Assembly (NCBI GenBank): GCA_035384565.1 | Contig: DAOOIT010000008.1 | Coordinates: 1-64,000 of the forward strand | Length of the DNA: 64,000 nucleotides | Source: Planctomycetota bacterium | Lineage (GTDB): Bacteria > Planctomycetota > PUPC01 > DSUN01 | Reading direction: 5' to 3' | Shown: positions 16,832 to 24,644 of the stretch, in pieces | How the letters are laid out: each line of letters starts with the position of its first letter | Numbering within the stretch: the stretch's first letter is position 1 | Notes under the pieces: generated by a model | What the model saw: the letters and a program-made list of their open reading frames with translations, nothing else | Told to the model about the DNA's origin: nothing | The model's database searches: none | Program-made: the position numbers and the translations under genes

Positions 16832-17538
16832 CGGAACGGCGCTCCTCCCGTGCCTTTCTGCTGAATGCGGGTCAGCACGAGGTTCATGGCGAAGCTCAGG
16901 ACGAGGAGGAGAATGGCCAGGGCGATGGCCATTTCGAGGCGGCCCATGCGGGTTTCGAGGACGATGGCAGTCGTGAGCACTCGGGTGTCGCCCTTGAGGT
17001 TGCCGCCGACCATCAGCACGGCCCCGACCTCGGAGACGACGCTGCCGAAGGCGGCCATGATCGCCGCCAGCAGCGGCAGGCGGGCCTCCTGGAGCACCGC
17101 CCACAGCGCCTGCCACCTCGACGCGCCCAGGGCGCGGGCCTGGAGCGCCACCATCGGGTCCACCTGCTGAAGGGCCGCCATAGACACCCCCGCCACGATC
17201 GGCAACGCGATGATCACCTGTGCGATCACCATCGCCGTGGGAGTGTAGATGAGGTTCAGCCCGCCCAGCGGGCCGCTCCGCCACAGGAGGATGGCCACGA
17301 ATAGCCCCACCACCACGGGAGGCAGCCCCATGCCCGTATTCACCAGCGCCATGAGCAGGCGACGCCCGAAGAAGGCCCGCAGCGCGAGGAGAACGCCCAG
17401 CGGCATCCCCAGCGCCAGCGCGATGAGCGTCGAGGCCCCGGACACGCAGACGGTGAGCCAGGCAATCTGCACCACCTCGCGGTCCAGACTGACCAGGAGC
17501 TCAATCGCCTTCGCTAAGCCGCGAAACAGGAAGTCCAT
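16819..17538 (-). CDS. tupB: Tungstate ABC transporter permease
   Basis: 239 residues with about six membrane helices. The cytoplasmic coupling loop is ARALGASRWQALWAVLQEARLPLL (positions about 150-173), the EAA motif of importer permeases. It forms the channel with the ATPase encoded next. The ATG at 17538 has a GAGAGGG site. The same frame is open upstream as an off-frame shadow of tupA and is not used. Confidence 0.88.
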   Translation of the reverse strand: MDFLFRGLAKAIELLVSLDREVVQIAWLTVCVSGASTLIALALGMPLGVLLALRAFFGRRLLMALVNTGMGLPPVVVGLFVAILLWRSGPLGGLNLIYTPTAMVIAQVIIALPIVAGVSMAALQQVDPMVALQARALGASRWQALWAVLQEARLPLLAAIMAAFGSVVSEVGAVLMVGGNLKGDTRVLTTAIVLETRMGRLEMAIALAILLLVLSFAMNLVLTRIQQKGTGGAPFRCWR

Positions 17539-17552
17539 GCCCGCCCTCTCAT

Positions 17553-18383
17553 TCAGTGGGTCGCCGCATCCGGCGCGAAGAGGGGCTGGCCGTACCGCGC
17601 CCTGCCGAACTCCCGGATGATCCCCTGCGCGGCGGCCCCCGTGAGGAACTCCACGAACGCCTGCGCCCCCTGGGAGTTTGCCTTCGGGTGCTTCTGCGCG
17701 TTGACCGTGATCACGTGGTAGGGGTTGAAGAGTTTCGCGTCGCCCTCGACGAGGGTGGCCAGGGCCAGCGTCGGTTTGAGGGCGAGATACGTCCCCCGGT
17801 CGGAGAGGATGTATGCCTTCTTTTCGCTGGCGATCTTCAGGCACTCGCCCATGCCCTGCCCCGCCTCGACGTACCACTGGCCCGCGGGCGTCAGCTTCGC
17901 CGCCGCCCAAAGCTCCTGCTCCTTCCTATGCGTGCCGGAGCGATCGGCGCGGGACACAAAGGTCACCTTCGCCTCGGCGATCTTGGCGAACGCGTTGGCA
18001 ATCGCGCCCCCCTTGGCGCCCGCGGGGTCGGAGGCCGGCCCCAGGAGCACGAAGTCGTTGTGCATCACCGCCTTCCGTTGCCCGCCGAAGCCCTGCTTCA
18101 TGTAGTCCTCCTCGGACTTGGGGGCGTGGACCAGGAGGACATCCGCGTCGCCTCGCTCGCCCATCTTCAGCGCTTCGCCCGTGCCGACCGCGATGACCTT
18201 GACCCTATAGCGGCTGGCCTTCTCGAACTCTGGGACCAGCACATCGAGCAGGCCGCTGTCCTGGGTGCTCGTCGTCGTGGCGAGGACTATGGGCTTCTTC
18301 TCCCCCTGGCCGCACGCCGCAAGCAGCAGGGCACAATGGAGCACCAACGCGCCCTGTGGCCTCACGTCTACTCTTCTCGTCAT
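17553..18383 (-). CDS. tupA: Tungstate-binding lipoprotein
   Basis: Extracytoplasmic binding protein, 276 residues from the ATG at 18383. The lipoprotein leader ends in LLLAACGQ. Directly after it comes IVLATTTSTQDSGLLDVLVP, whose TTTSTQDSGLLD block is characteristic of TupA-type oxyanion binders; SRADRSGTH and YILSDRGTYLAL are also family-typical. First gene of tupABC, with its own promoter. Tungstate import implies a tungsten (or molybdenum) enzyme elsewhere in the genome; none is encoded here. An earlier start at 18437 is less likely because it lies in the -35 region. Confidence 0.9.
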   Translation of the reverse strand: MTRRVDVRPQGALVLHCALLLAACGQGEKKPIVLATTTSTQDSGLLDVLVPEFEKASRYRVKVIAVGTGEALKMGERGDADVLLVHAPKSEEDYMKQGFGGQRKAVMHNDFVLLGPASDPAGAKGGAIANAFAKIAEAKVTFVSRADRSGTHRKEQELWAAAKLTPAGQWYVEAGQGMGECLKIASEKKAYILSDRGTYLALKPTLALATLVEGDAKLFNPYHVITVNAQKHPKANSQGAQAFVEFLTGAAAQGIIREFGRARYGQPLFAPDAATH

Positions 18384-18408
18384 TTGTCGTCTGCCAAACG
18401 CCGCCCAC

Positions 18409-18437
18409 AGTATCGCCGCTGCCTTGCGCGGGGTCAA
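18409..18437 (-). promoter_or_regulatory. Promoter of tupABC
   Basis: Minus strand TTGACC (18437-18432), 17-base spacer, GATACT (18414-18409). Confidence 0.5.
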
Positions 18438-18449
18438 GCACAGGCCACT

Positions 18450-20807
18450 TCATTGCGGCTCGGACGCCACTCCCGCGGCGTGGAGAGCCAGCGGGGCAAG
18501 CATCGTGCCATTGGCCAAGACAAATGGCTTGTCGCCGAAGTTGGCCGTGACGACCACTCCGTTGGCGAAACGAGTCTCCTGTACGGCGTGGTCGGGGGTG
18601 AGCCATCTGTGGGACAGCATTTCGCTGTAGCCCGTGGCACGGGCCGTCGGCTCGATGGTCTTGTAGCTTCGGACGAAGCGGTCGCGGCTCGCCTCCCAAA
18701 GCTTGCGGTCGAACATGAACATCGGGGGTGTGCCGTAGAGGGCGTTCCAGAGGTCCCGGCGGTCCCACAGGCTGGGAAGTTTGTTGTTGTAGTCGCCCCA
18801 GTACCACTGGGCCACGACGCAGTCGTGGTAGACGAGTTCCCAGAGCGGCAGTCGGTAGAAGTGGCCGGTCTGGAACTTGGCCACCGGCTCGGGCACGCTG
18901 TCCCAGAGCTTCTGCATCGCGCGGCCTGAGTCGGGCACGCGATAGGGGCCGAGGCTGAGCATGCCCTCGAAGTAATGGACGAACGGCACGGCGGCGTCGT
19001 GACCCGTCTCGCTGCCGCAGACGAGGCCGCACTCTTCGCTCACGACGCGGAGGAGTTCCATTTTCGCGCGCTTGCTCTCGGTGCGGGTGCAGGGGTGCTT
19101 GGGATCATAGCACTCGCGCCAGGGGCTGGCGGTGGTGGTGTCAATGAAGCGGCAGCGGTAGGGGTGAGTCTTCAGCTCGGCGGGGATGCGCTTCCGCGCG
19201 TAATCGGGGGCGCGGAGGTCGCACAGGACGCCGCAGGGGATCATCCCGCCATCCTTGGCCTCGACCTCCCAGCCCTTGAGCCACTCGCCGCCGGGGCCGC
19301 GCATCAGGTCGCCGTTGGCCCAGGCCTCGCTCGTCCAGTCGCCGTGGACCCAGCGGAGCTTGGGGAACTGGGCGGGGTCCATCGTGTCCTGGTAGATGTC
19401 GTAGCGGCTGGTGAGGACGCCGGACATTTCGTTGAGGGCCTTGAGCTGGTCGGGCGGGCGGCCGTTGGACCACAGGATGCGGCGGATGCCGGCGGCCTGA
19501 AGCTCGCGGGCGATGGCCGGCGCGTCCTTTTCCCAACACCATACGTTCGCCGCGCCGATGAGGAGGTCCACGTTGGGGTTGGCCTTGCGCTTCTCGTCGA
19601 GGGTCTTGAGGAGGCCCGTTTGCTTTGCGTGGTCGCGGTAGCGTTTAGCCATGGCCACGTAGCCGCCCTGGTCGAAGAAGACGTAGCGGATGACGCGCGG
19701 CGGGCCGAACTGGCCTTTCTGCGGTTGCCACTCGGGCGCGAGGTGGAGCAGGCCGTCGAGCCGCGGGAGGCGTACCGCCGCGTCGTCGGCCGTCTCGACG
19801 ATGGCCATCAGGCCGCGCTCGCCATCGGTCTGGCCGTACCAGGGCATGCACAGGCCGTGGCCGCCGTAGAGGTGGTAGTGCATCGGCGGCAGCGTGGCAT
19901 CGTCGGCGGGGTAGCTGATCCCCTCGTTGACCGGGAGGATGAGGAGCTGCCCCTTGGCCGTGGCGAAGGGAGGCGGGAAGGCGAGGGTGCCCGCCATTTC
20001 GCCTTTGCCCTTGAGCGTGAGCACGAGCTCGGAGCGGCTGGGGTCGAGGCGGACCGTTGCTGCGATCTCCAGCAGGCTGGCGGGGTCGAGGAGACGCAGG
20101 TCGAAGCCGCCTGCGACGGCCTTGGCGTCGCGCACGACGAGGCCGCCGGTCTTCGGGCGCTGGTCCCAGACCTGGCCCGTGCGGCGGTCGGCGGCCGACA
20201 GACGGGCGTCGGCCGTGTGGAGCGTGACCTCGAGCGCGGCGCTCGATGCTTTGAGCGTAGCGGGTAGGTCCTTCGCGCGGAGTGCGTCCATCGTGCCCTC
20301 CAGGGTGAGCGAGGCGTCGTCGAGCCACACGGTGGCCGGCCCGTGGCCGATGAGGCGCAACTGGATTGTGGCCGCGACGGGCGGGATGATGAAGCGCGAG
20401 CGGGCGAGGCGCCAGTCGGCCCCTACCCGCGCCGCGGCGGCGCCAAACGACCAGTCCATCACGCGACCCTTCGCGTCGCGGAGGATGACGCTGAGTTCAA
20501 CCCTCCCCTCCCCTTGCAGGCGCGTCCAGCCCTTGAGTTCGTAGATCTGCCCGGGCTCGACGTTGAGCACGCGTTCGTGGGCGAGGCTCCAGTCCTGCGC
20601 GCCCGTGTGCTCCACACGGACAGCCTGCTTGCCGCCGTGGCGGGTCTCGGCGTCGAGCGTCGTCTTGCCGGCCTTCGGCTCGCGGGTCCACAATGGGTGC
20701 CAGCCGGCCAGGCCGGCCTCGAAATCGCCGTTGACGGCCAGGTTCTCGCCCGCGGAGCCGGGCGCCGATCCCACGAGCAGAAGCACGAGCAGTGCGCGGC
20801 GCGACAT
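18450..20807 (-). CDS. Exported glycoside-hydrolase-like protein with N-terminal carbohydrate-binding domain
   Basis: 785 residues from the ATG at 20807. Signal peptide (LLVLLLVGSAPGSAGE) followed by a CBM4/9-like jelly roll at about 25-175 (NLAVNGDFEAGLAGWHPLW at its start, WLDDASL at its end). A beta domain and a TIM-barrel-like region follow, with HYHLYGGHGLCMPWYGQTDG and GSETGHDAAVPFVHYFEG. The latter part resembles DUF5696 or GH101-like hydrolases, but I am not certain of the family and do not name catalytic residues. It follows the SAM hydrolase gene after 25 bases and is likely co-transcribed with it. Confidence 0.75.
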   Translation of the reverse strand: MSRRALLVLLLVGSAPGSAGENLAVNGDFEAGLAGWHPLWTREPKAGKTTLDAETRHGGKQAVRVEHTGAQDWSLAHERVLNVEPGQIYELKGWTRLQGEGRVELSVILRDAKGRVMDWSFGAAAARVGADWRLARSRFIIPPVAATIQLRLIGHGPATVWLDDASLTLEGTMDALRAKDLPATLKASSAALEVTLHTADARLSAADRRTGQVWDQRPKTGGLVVRDAKAVAGGFDLRLLDPASLLEIAATVRLDPSRSELVLTLKGKGEMAGTLAFPPPFATAKGQLLILPVNEGISYPADDATLPPMHYHLYGGHGLCMPWYGQTDGERGLMAIVETADDAAVRLPRLDGLLHLAPEWQPQKGQFGPPRVIRYVFFDQGGYVAMAKRYRDHAKQTGLLKTLDEKRKANPNVDLLIGAANVWCWEKDAPAIARELQAAGIRRILWSNGRPPDQLKALNEMSGVLTSRYDIYQDTMDPAQFPKLRWVHGDWTSEAWANGDLMRGPGGEWLKGWEVEAKDGGMIPCGVLCDLRAPDYARKRIPAELKTHPYRCRFIDTTTASPWRECYDPKHPCTRTESKRAKMELLRVVSEECGLVCGSETGHDAAVPFVHYFEGMLSLGPYRVPDSGRAMQKLWDSVPEPVAKFQTGHFYRLPLWELVYHDCVVAQWYWGDYNNKLPSLWDRRDLWNALYGTPPMFMFDRKLWEASRDRFVRSYKTIEPTARATGYSEMLSHRWLTPDHAVQETRFANGVVVTANFGDKPFVLANGTMLAPLALHAAGVASEPQ

Positions 20808-20832
20808 GTGCGTTGGCCTCGATGGAGGGGGA

Positions 20833-21726
20833 CTACGGCTTCCACACTTCGACGGGCAGCCCTGGCCGCGCCTGGAGGCGTTGGGCGAGGTCGCCCAGGT
20901 TGACGGCCAGCTCGAGGTGGCCGATGCTGTCAATGAGAGCGAGGGCTCGGCCCTGGGGCACGTCGCCATAGGTGGAGGCGAAGACGGCCTCGACAGTGGC
21001 CTCGCCGACTTTGGCCGCCAGCTTGTCGCCCCGCTTAAGGCCGGCTTGGGCGATCAGTTCGGCCGTGAGGTTGGTCACTACATTGCCGTAGCGGTCCACG
21101 CGCAGCACGGAGCCCCTGAGGCGGCCGGCATCGAGCGTGGGGTCCACGACGGGCAGCATCACCAGCTCGGCCTGCTTGAGCCTCAGGCCCATCGAGCCGA
21201 GCGAGGCGCCGCCGGCCAGCAGCGCCCCCGAGGGCACGAACAGGTCGCGGCCCTGGAAGGTGCGCGACGGGCGGTGGCCAAGGGGCTGGAAGTCCGAGAT
21301 ATCGCGTGCGTCGGCCAGGCCATCGCGGCGGATCACGAACGTGAGCAGCCCGTTGTCGGGCGCGACGTAGAAGTGCCCTGCCTCGGTGCGAATGGCGATG
21401 GCCCGCCGCTTCGTGCCCACGCCGGGATCCACCACGGCCACGAACACAGTGCCCGGCGGGAACTCCTTGGCCGCGAGGGCCAGGGTCACAGCGCCCTCCC
21501 AGACGTCGAACGGCGCGATCTCGTGCGTGATCGACTCGATGCGCACGGCGGGGTTCACGCGATAGGCGGCGCCTTTGGCTGCGGCCACGTAGTGGTCGCG
21601 CTCGCCGAAGTCGGTCAGCAGCACCAGCAGGCCCGACCGGGTCGGCTCGAGCCCCATCGGCGGCCCCGCGCACGAGGCCATCACTATCGCCAGCAGCCCC
21701 CACACCCACCGGCCCATCGCGCCCAT
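20833..21726 (-). CDS. Exported SAM hydrolase / DUF62 (SAM hydroxide adenosyltransferase) lipoprotein
   Basis: 297 residues. DUF62 enzymes hydrolyse S-adenosylmethionine to adenosine and methionine and are related to fluorinases. Family motifs are present: TDFGERDHYV, VDPGVGTKRR, PDNGLLTF and GRDLFVPSGALLA, with the C-terminal barrel (RVDRYGNVVTNL). Odd: it begins with a lipoprotein-type leader, MGRWVWGLLAIVMASC, placing it outside the cytoplasm where SAM is not expected. AGGGG stands 8 bases before the ATG. A strong promoter precedes it and the CBM/GH gene follows in the same operon. Confidence 0.88.
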   Translation of the reverse strand: MGAMGRWVWGLLAIVMASCAGPPMGLEPTRSGLLVLLTDFGERDHYVAAAKGAAYRVNPAVRIESITHEIAPFDVWEGAVTLALAAKEFPPGTVFVAVVDPGVGTKRRAIAIRTEAGHFYVAPDNGLLTFVIRRDGLADARDISDFQPLGHRPSRTFQGRDLFVPSGALLAGGASLGSMGLRLKQAELVMLPVVDPTLDAGRLRGSVLRVDRYGNVVTNLTAELIAQAGLKRGDKLAAKVGEATVEAVFASTYGDVPQGRALALIDSIGHLELAVNLGDLAQRLQARPGLPVEVWKP

Positions 21727-21773
21727 CGCGGTTCCCCTTTCGGCTCCAGTCGCGCCGACGTCGTCTACATGGC

Positions 21774-21802
21774 ATTCTAGCGGGGCCGCGGCGCACCGTC
21801 AA
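21774..21802 (-). promoter_or_regulatory. Promoter of the DUF62-GH operon
   Basis: Minus strand TTGACG (21802-21797), 17-base spacer, TAGAAT (21779-21774). Confidence 0.6.
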
Positions 21803-21836
21803 TGCCGAAGAACGGATCGCTTGACGGGGACGTGGA

Positions 21837-21845
21837 TGCTATACT
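21837..21845 (+). promoter_or_regulatory. Extended -10 promoter of the amidohydrolase gene
   Basis: TGCTATACT at 21837-21845 fits an extended -10. A TTGACG at 21821-21826 is only 13 bases upstream and is not a usable -35. Confidence 0.35.
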
Positions 21846-21896
21846 GTGGGCATCGGTCGGCAGGCGCCCATGCTATCGAAGCCAGGAGACCCACGA

Positions 21897-23126
21897 ATGC
21901 TGAGCGAGACGGCCCAAGCCCTGCTGCGAGACATGGCGGAGTTCGAGATCATTGACTGTCACGAGCACCTCGGCCCCGAGCGAAACCGCGTGGCGGCGCA
22001 GGTGGACGTCTTCACGCTGTTCGCTCACTACACGCGGGGCGACCTGGCGGTGGCGGGGATGAGCGACGCACAGTACCAGAGCCTGTTTAACCGCGACATC
22101 CCGCTGGCCCGTCGCTGGGCGGTCTTCGAGCCGTTCTGGGAGCAGATTCGCTGGGGCTCGTACGCCCGCGCCGCGTTGCTTGCGGCCCAGCGGTTCTACG
22201 GCGCCGACGACATCAATGCGAGGACATTCGAGGCCATCTCCGAGGCGATGCAGCAGGCCAACACGCCCGGCCTCTACGACCGCGTGCTGCGCCAGGCCTG
22301 CAACATCCGCACCTGTCTCACCCAGTGCGGCTCGACCGACCTCGGGGGCACGCCGCTCCTCACGCCCGTGATGCCGCTGGCCTACGAGATGGAGACGTGG
22401 CAGGCCCTGAGCCGTCCGCCCTTCGAGCCCAACGCCGCCGTCCGCTCGCTCGACGACACGCTCGACGCGGTCCGCCGCTACGTCGTCCGCGTGAAAGCCG
22501 AGGGCGCCGTGGGGCTCAAGATGATGTCGAATCCCTACAAGGACCCAAAGCGCGAGGAGGCCCTGAGCGCCTTCGAAAGTCTGCGGAGCGGCGCCGTCAG
22601 CCGCCTGCCCGTGCCCAATCCGCTGCGCGACTACGTCGTGGACCAGGCTATCTCCGCCGCCGCCGACAACGACCTGGTCGTCTGCGTGCACACGGGCTAC
22701 TGGGGCGACTTCCGCCTGCTCGACCCGCTGCACATGATCCCCATCCTCCAGCGCCACCCGCGGGCGCGGTTCGACATCTACCACGTGGGCTATCCCTGGG
22801 TGCGCGAGGCCCTGATGCTGGGCAAAGGCTTCCCCAACGTGTGGCTGAACTTCTGCTGGACCCACATCATCTCGCAGAAGTTCGCCATGGACGCCCTGGA
22901 CGAGGCGATTGACCTGATCCCGATGAACAAGCTGCTGGCCTTCGGCGGCGACTATGGGGTGCCCGTCGAAAAGGTTTACGGCCACCTGGTCATGGCCCGC
23001 GAGGACGTGGCCCGCGTGCTGGCCCGCCGCATCGCCGACGGCCAGATGACCGCCGCCCAGGCCCTCGCCCTGGCCCGCCAGTGGTTCGTCGAGAACCCCA
23101 AAGCCCTTTATCGCCTGAAGGCATGA
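21897..23126 (+). CDS. Amidohydrolase-superfamily protein
   Basis: 409 residues from the ATG at 21897 (CAGGAGA 9 bases upstream). TIM-barrel metal hydrolase of the amidohydrolase_2 type: the metal-binding HxH is in FEIIDCHEHLGPE, a strand histidine in VVCVHTGYWGD, a further one in DIYHVGYPW, and an Asp in LLAFGGDYG. Relatives include uronate isomerase-like and decarboxylase-like enzymes. No signal peptide, so cytoplasmic. Reaction and substrate are unknown; uronate or lactone processing would fit the surrounding polysaccharide genes. It is convergent with the xylanase gene. Confidence 0.85.
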   Translation: MLSETAQALLRDMAEFEIIDCHEHLGPERNRVAAQVDVFTLFAHYTRGDLAVAGMSDAQYQSLFNRDIPLARRWAVFEPFWEQIRWGSYARAALLAAQRFYGADDINARTFEAISEAMQQANTPGLYDRVLRQACNIRTCLTQCGSTDLGGTPLLTPVMPLAYEMETWQALSRPPFEPNAAVRSLDDTLDAVRRYVVRVKAEGAVGLKMMSNPYKDPKREEALSAFESLRSGAVSRLPVPNPLRDYVVDQAISAAADNDLVVCVHTGYWGDFRLLDPLHMIPILQRHPRARFDIYHVGYPWVREALMLGKGFPNVWLNFCWTHIISQKFAMDALDEAIDLIPMNKLLAFGGDYGVPVEKVYGHLVMAREDVARVLARRIADGQMTAAQALALARQWFVENPKALYRLKA

Positions 23127-23133
23127 AGAGCGC

Positions 23134-23163
23134 GGGGGGAACTTCCCGCAGGAAGTTCCCCCC
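23134..23163. repeat. 13-bp perfect hairpin
   Basis: Arms 23134-23146 and 23151-23163 are perfect inverted repeats (GGGGGGAACTTCC) around a CGCA loop, directly after the amidohydrolase stop. Confidence 0.7.
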
Positions 23164-23264
23164 ACATCCCCTTCAAGGACTCCCAAGCGTAGCTGTCGGG
23201 GTGTGCGGCGACAGTCGCGCACGGCCCGGAACCTGCGTGGGAGTTCTTGGGAAGGAGGGGGGTG

Positions 23265-23305
23265 GGGGGAGGAAGCCCTTCCTGCGAAGAAGGGCTTCCT
23301 CCCCC
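23265..23305. repeat. 17-bp perfect hairpin
   Basis: Arms 23265-23281 and 23289-23305 are perfect inverted repeats (core GGAAGCCCTTC) around a CTGCGAA loop. Confidence 0.7.
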
Positions 23306-23315
23306 GCTTCCGAAC

Positions 23316-24554
23316 TCAGCCGAGCGCGACTTCCACCGCGCGCTCGCCGCGGCGGGCGAGGGTGAAGCGGCCCTTCAGCCCGGCGCCGGACGGGAGCTTG
23401 GCGCGGACCTCGTGCTCGCCGAAGAAGCAGCGGAGCGTGGCGGCACCTGACGCGCCTGCCGTGACTCGGGCCTTCGTCGCCCACCGCCTGTGGAACGCCT
23501 CCATCAGCCAATCATAGAGCGGCTTGGGCGACATGTCCTTGCGCACCAGGCCTGCGGGGGCGCCCTGCCAACTGCCGTTGTCCGAGAAGTCCCACCACGT
23601 GATCGCCTCGACGGCGGGGTGGCTGAAGAGGACGGCGTAGAATTGCTGGCCGTACTCCAGTTGGGCCTTCTCGCCATCGGGCGTCGAGTGCCAGTCGTCG
23701 CGGCGCTTGTGCCAGTCATCATCTTTCTTGAGCTCGCCCGAGAGAACGGTGGCCTCGGTGAAGTGGAGCGGAAGGCCGAAGCGGGCGTAGGTGTCGCACA
23801 CGCTCCAGAGGCGCTCGATGGGCCAGACGCCCTTGTGCATGTGGCTCTGGATGCCAATCGTCTTGACAGGGGCCTTCGCGTCGAGGAGCGCCTGCATCAG
23901 CTTCTCGAAGTCGGGCGAGACGTTGAAGTCGTTGTACAGCAGCGTAGCCTTGGGGTTCGCGGCATCGGCCCAGCGGAGGGCGTCGGCCACGCAGGCGGCG
24001 GCGCCGCGGGCCTTCATCCAGCGGCCCACCGCGTTGTCGAAGCGCGCGCTCACGGTCGCCTCGTTCACCACGTCCCAGAGGTCAATCCGCCCCTGGAAGT
24101 GCGAGACGATATGCCTGACGCGCTCTTCCTGGCGCTTCAGCACGTCGGCGTCGGGCAGGGCCTCGGCCCACTTGGGGAAGACCTCGTGCCAGACGAGCGG
24201 GTGGCCTTTGGGGGTGATGTGATTGTCGCGGCACCAGGCCGCCATCACGTCGAGGCGGGCTTCCTGGGTCGCGCCTTGCTGCGGCTCGTAGCCGCCCCAG
24301 TAGAAGGGCAGGGTGGCGTAGTTGAGCAGTCCGGCGAAGCGCTCGTAGTAGGCGCGCTGGAGCGCCGCGTCCTCGATGGCCCCGATGCGGAAGGCGTTGG
24401 CGCCGAGCTTGAACTCGTGGCGGGCGAGCCACACCTCGGCCTCCACGCCCGCCAGCGCCTCGCCCGCCGCGTCCACAAAGCGCAGCGACGCCTCCGCCGT
24501 CCGGTGCTCCTGAATGCGCGCCTCGGCCCCCTTGAGGATTTCGTCCCGGTTCAT
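23316..24554 (-). CDS. GH10 endo-beta-1,4-xylanase
   Basis: Cleaves xylan or xylo-oligosaccharides. 412 residues. The GH10 barrel starts near residue 50 (FKLGANAFRIGA) with acid/base E165 in WDVVNEA and nucleophile E267 in LPLHFTEATV; GHPLVWHEV and ITWWDFSDNGSW are further family blocks. A small beta domain ends the protein. There is no signal peptide, suggesting a cytoplasmic enzyme acting on imported oligosaccharides. AAGGAA precedes the ATG. It lies 90 bases after the GH36-like gene in the same direction, with a hairpin repeat between. Confidence 0.93.
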   Translation of the reverse strand: MNRDEILKGAEARIQEHRTAEASLRFVDAAGEALAGVEAEVWLARHEFKLGANAFRIGAIEDAALQRAYYERFAGLLNYATLPFYWGGYEPQQGATQEARLDVMAAWCRDNHITPKGHPLVWHEVFPKWAEALPDADVLKRQEERVRHIVSHFQGRIDLWDVVNEATVSARFDNAVGRWMKARGAAACVADALRWADAANPKATLLYNDFNVSPDFEKLMQALLDAKAPVKTIGIQSHMHKGVWPIERLWSVCDTYARFGLPLHFTEATVLSGELKKDDDWHKRRDDWHSTPDGEKAQLEYGQQFYAVLFSHPAVEAITWWDFSDNGSWQGAPAGLVRKDMSPKPLYDWLMEAFHRRWATKARVTAGASGAATLRCFFGEHEVRAKLPSGAGLKGRFTLARRGERAVEVALG

Positions 24555-24574
24555 CGGCTGGTTCCTTGCGTTTA

Positions 24575-24606
24575 CCCTCCCGAAGGTGCTGAAACCTTCG
24601 GGAGGG
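24575..24606. repeat. 13-bp perfect hairpin between two hydrolase genes
   Basis: Arms 24575-24587 and 24594-24606 (CCCTCCCGAAGGT and its complement) with loop GCTGAA. Its position between two same-strand genes suggests an intercistronic REP-like unit that could stabilise or attenuate the message. Confidence 0.65.
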
Positions 24607-24644
24607 ACAGAGGTAGGGCGTGCATACCTGCACGCGGTATGGCT

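Larger units (their letters stand above)
23127..23315. other. Convergent intergenic region with two long hairpins
   Basis: 189 bases between converging genes. It holds two perfect long palindromes and no open frame of note. They may serve as a two-way transcription stop or be mobile repeats; no T-tract follows either one. Confidence 0.6.

Noticed and set aside
15737..18383. Molybdate (modABC) importer
   Set aside because: The binding protein has the TTTSTQDSGLLD block of tungstate-binding TupA proteins.
21821..21845. TTGACG and TATACT as a normal -35/-10 pair
   Set aside because: The spacing is only 13 bases; an extended -10 is the better reading.
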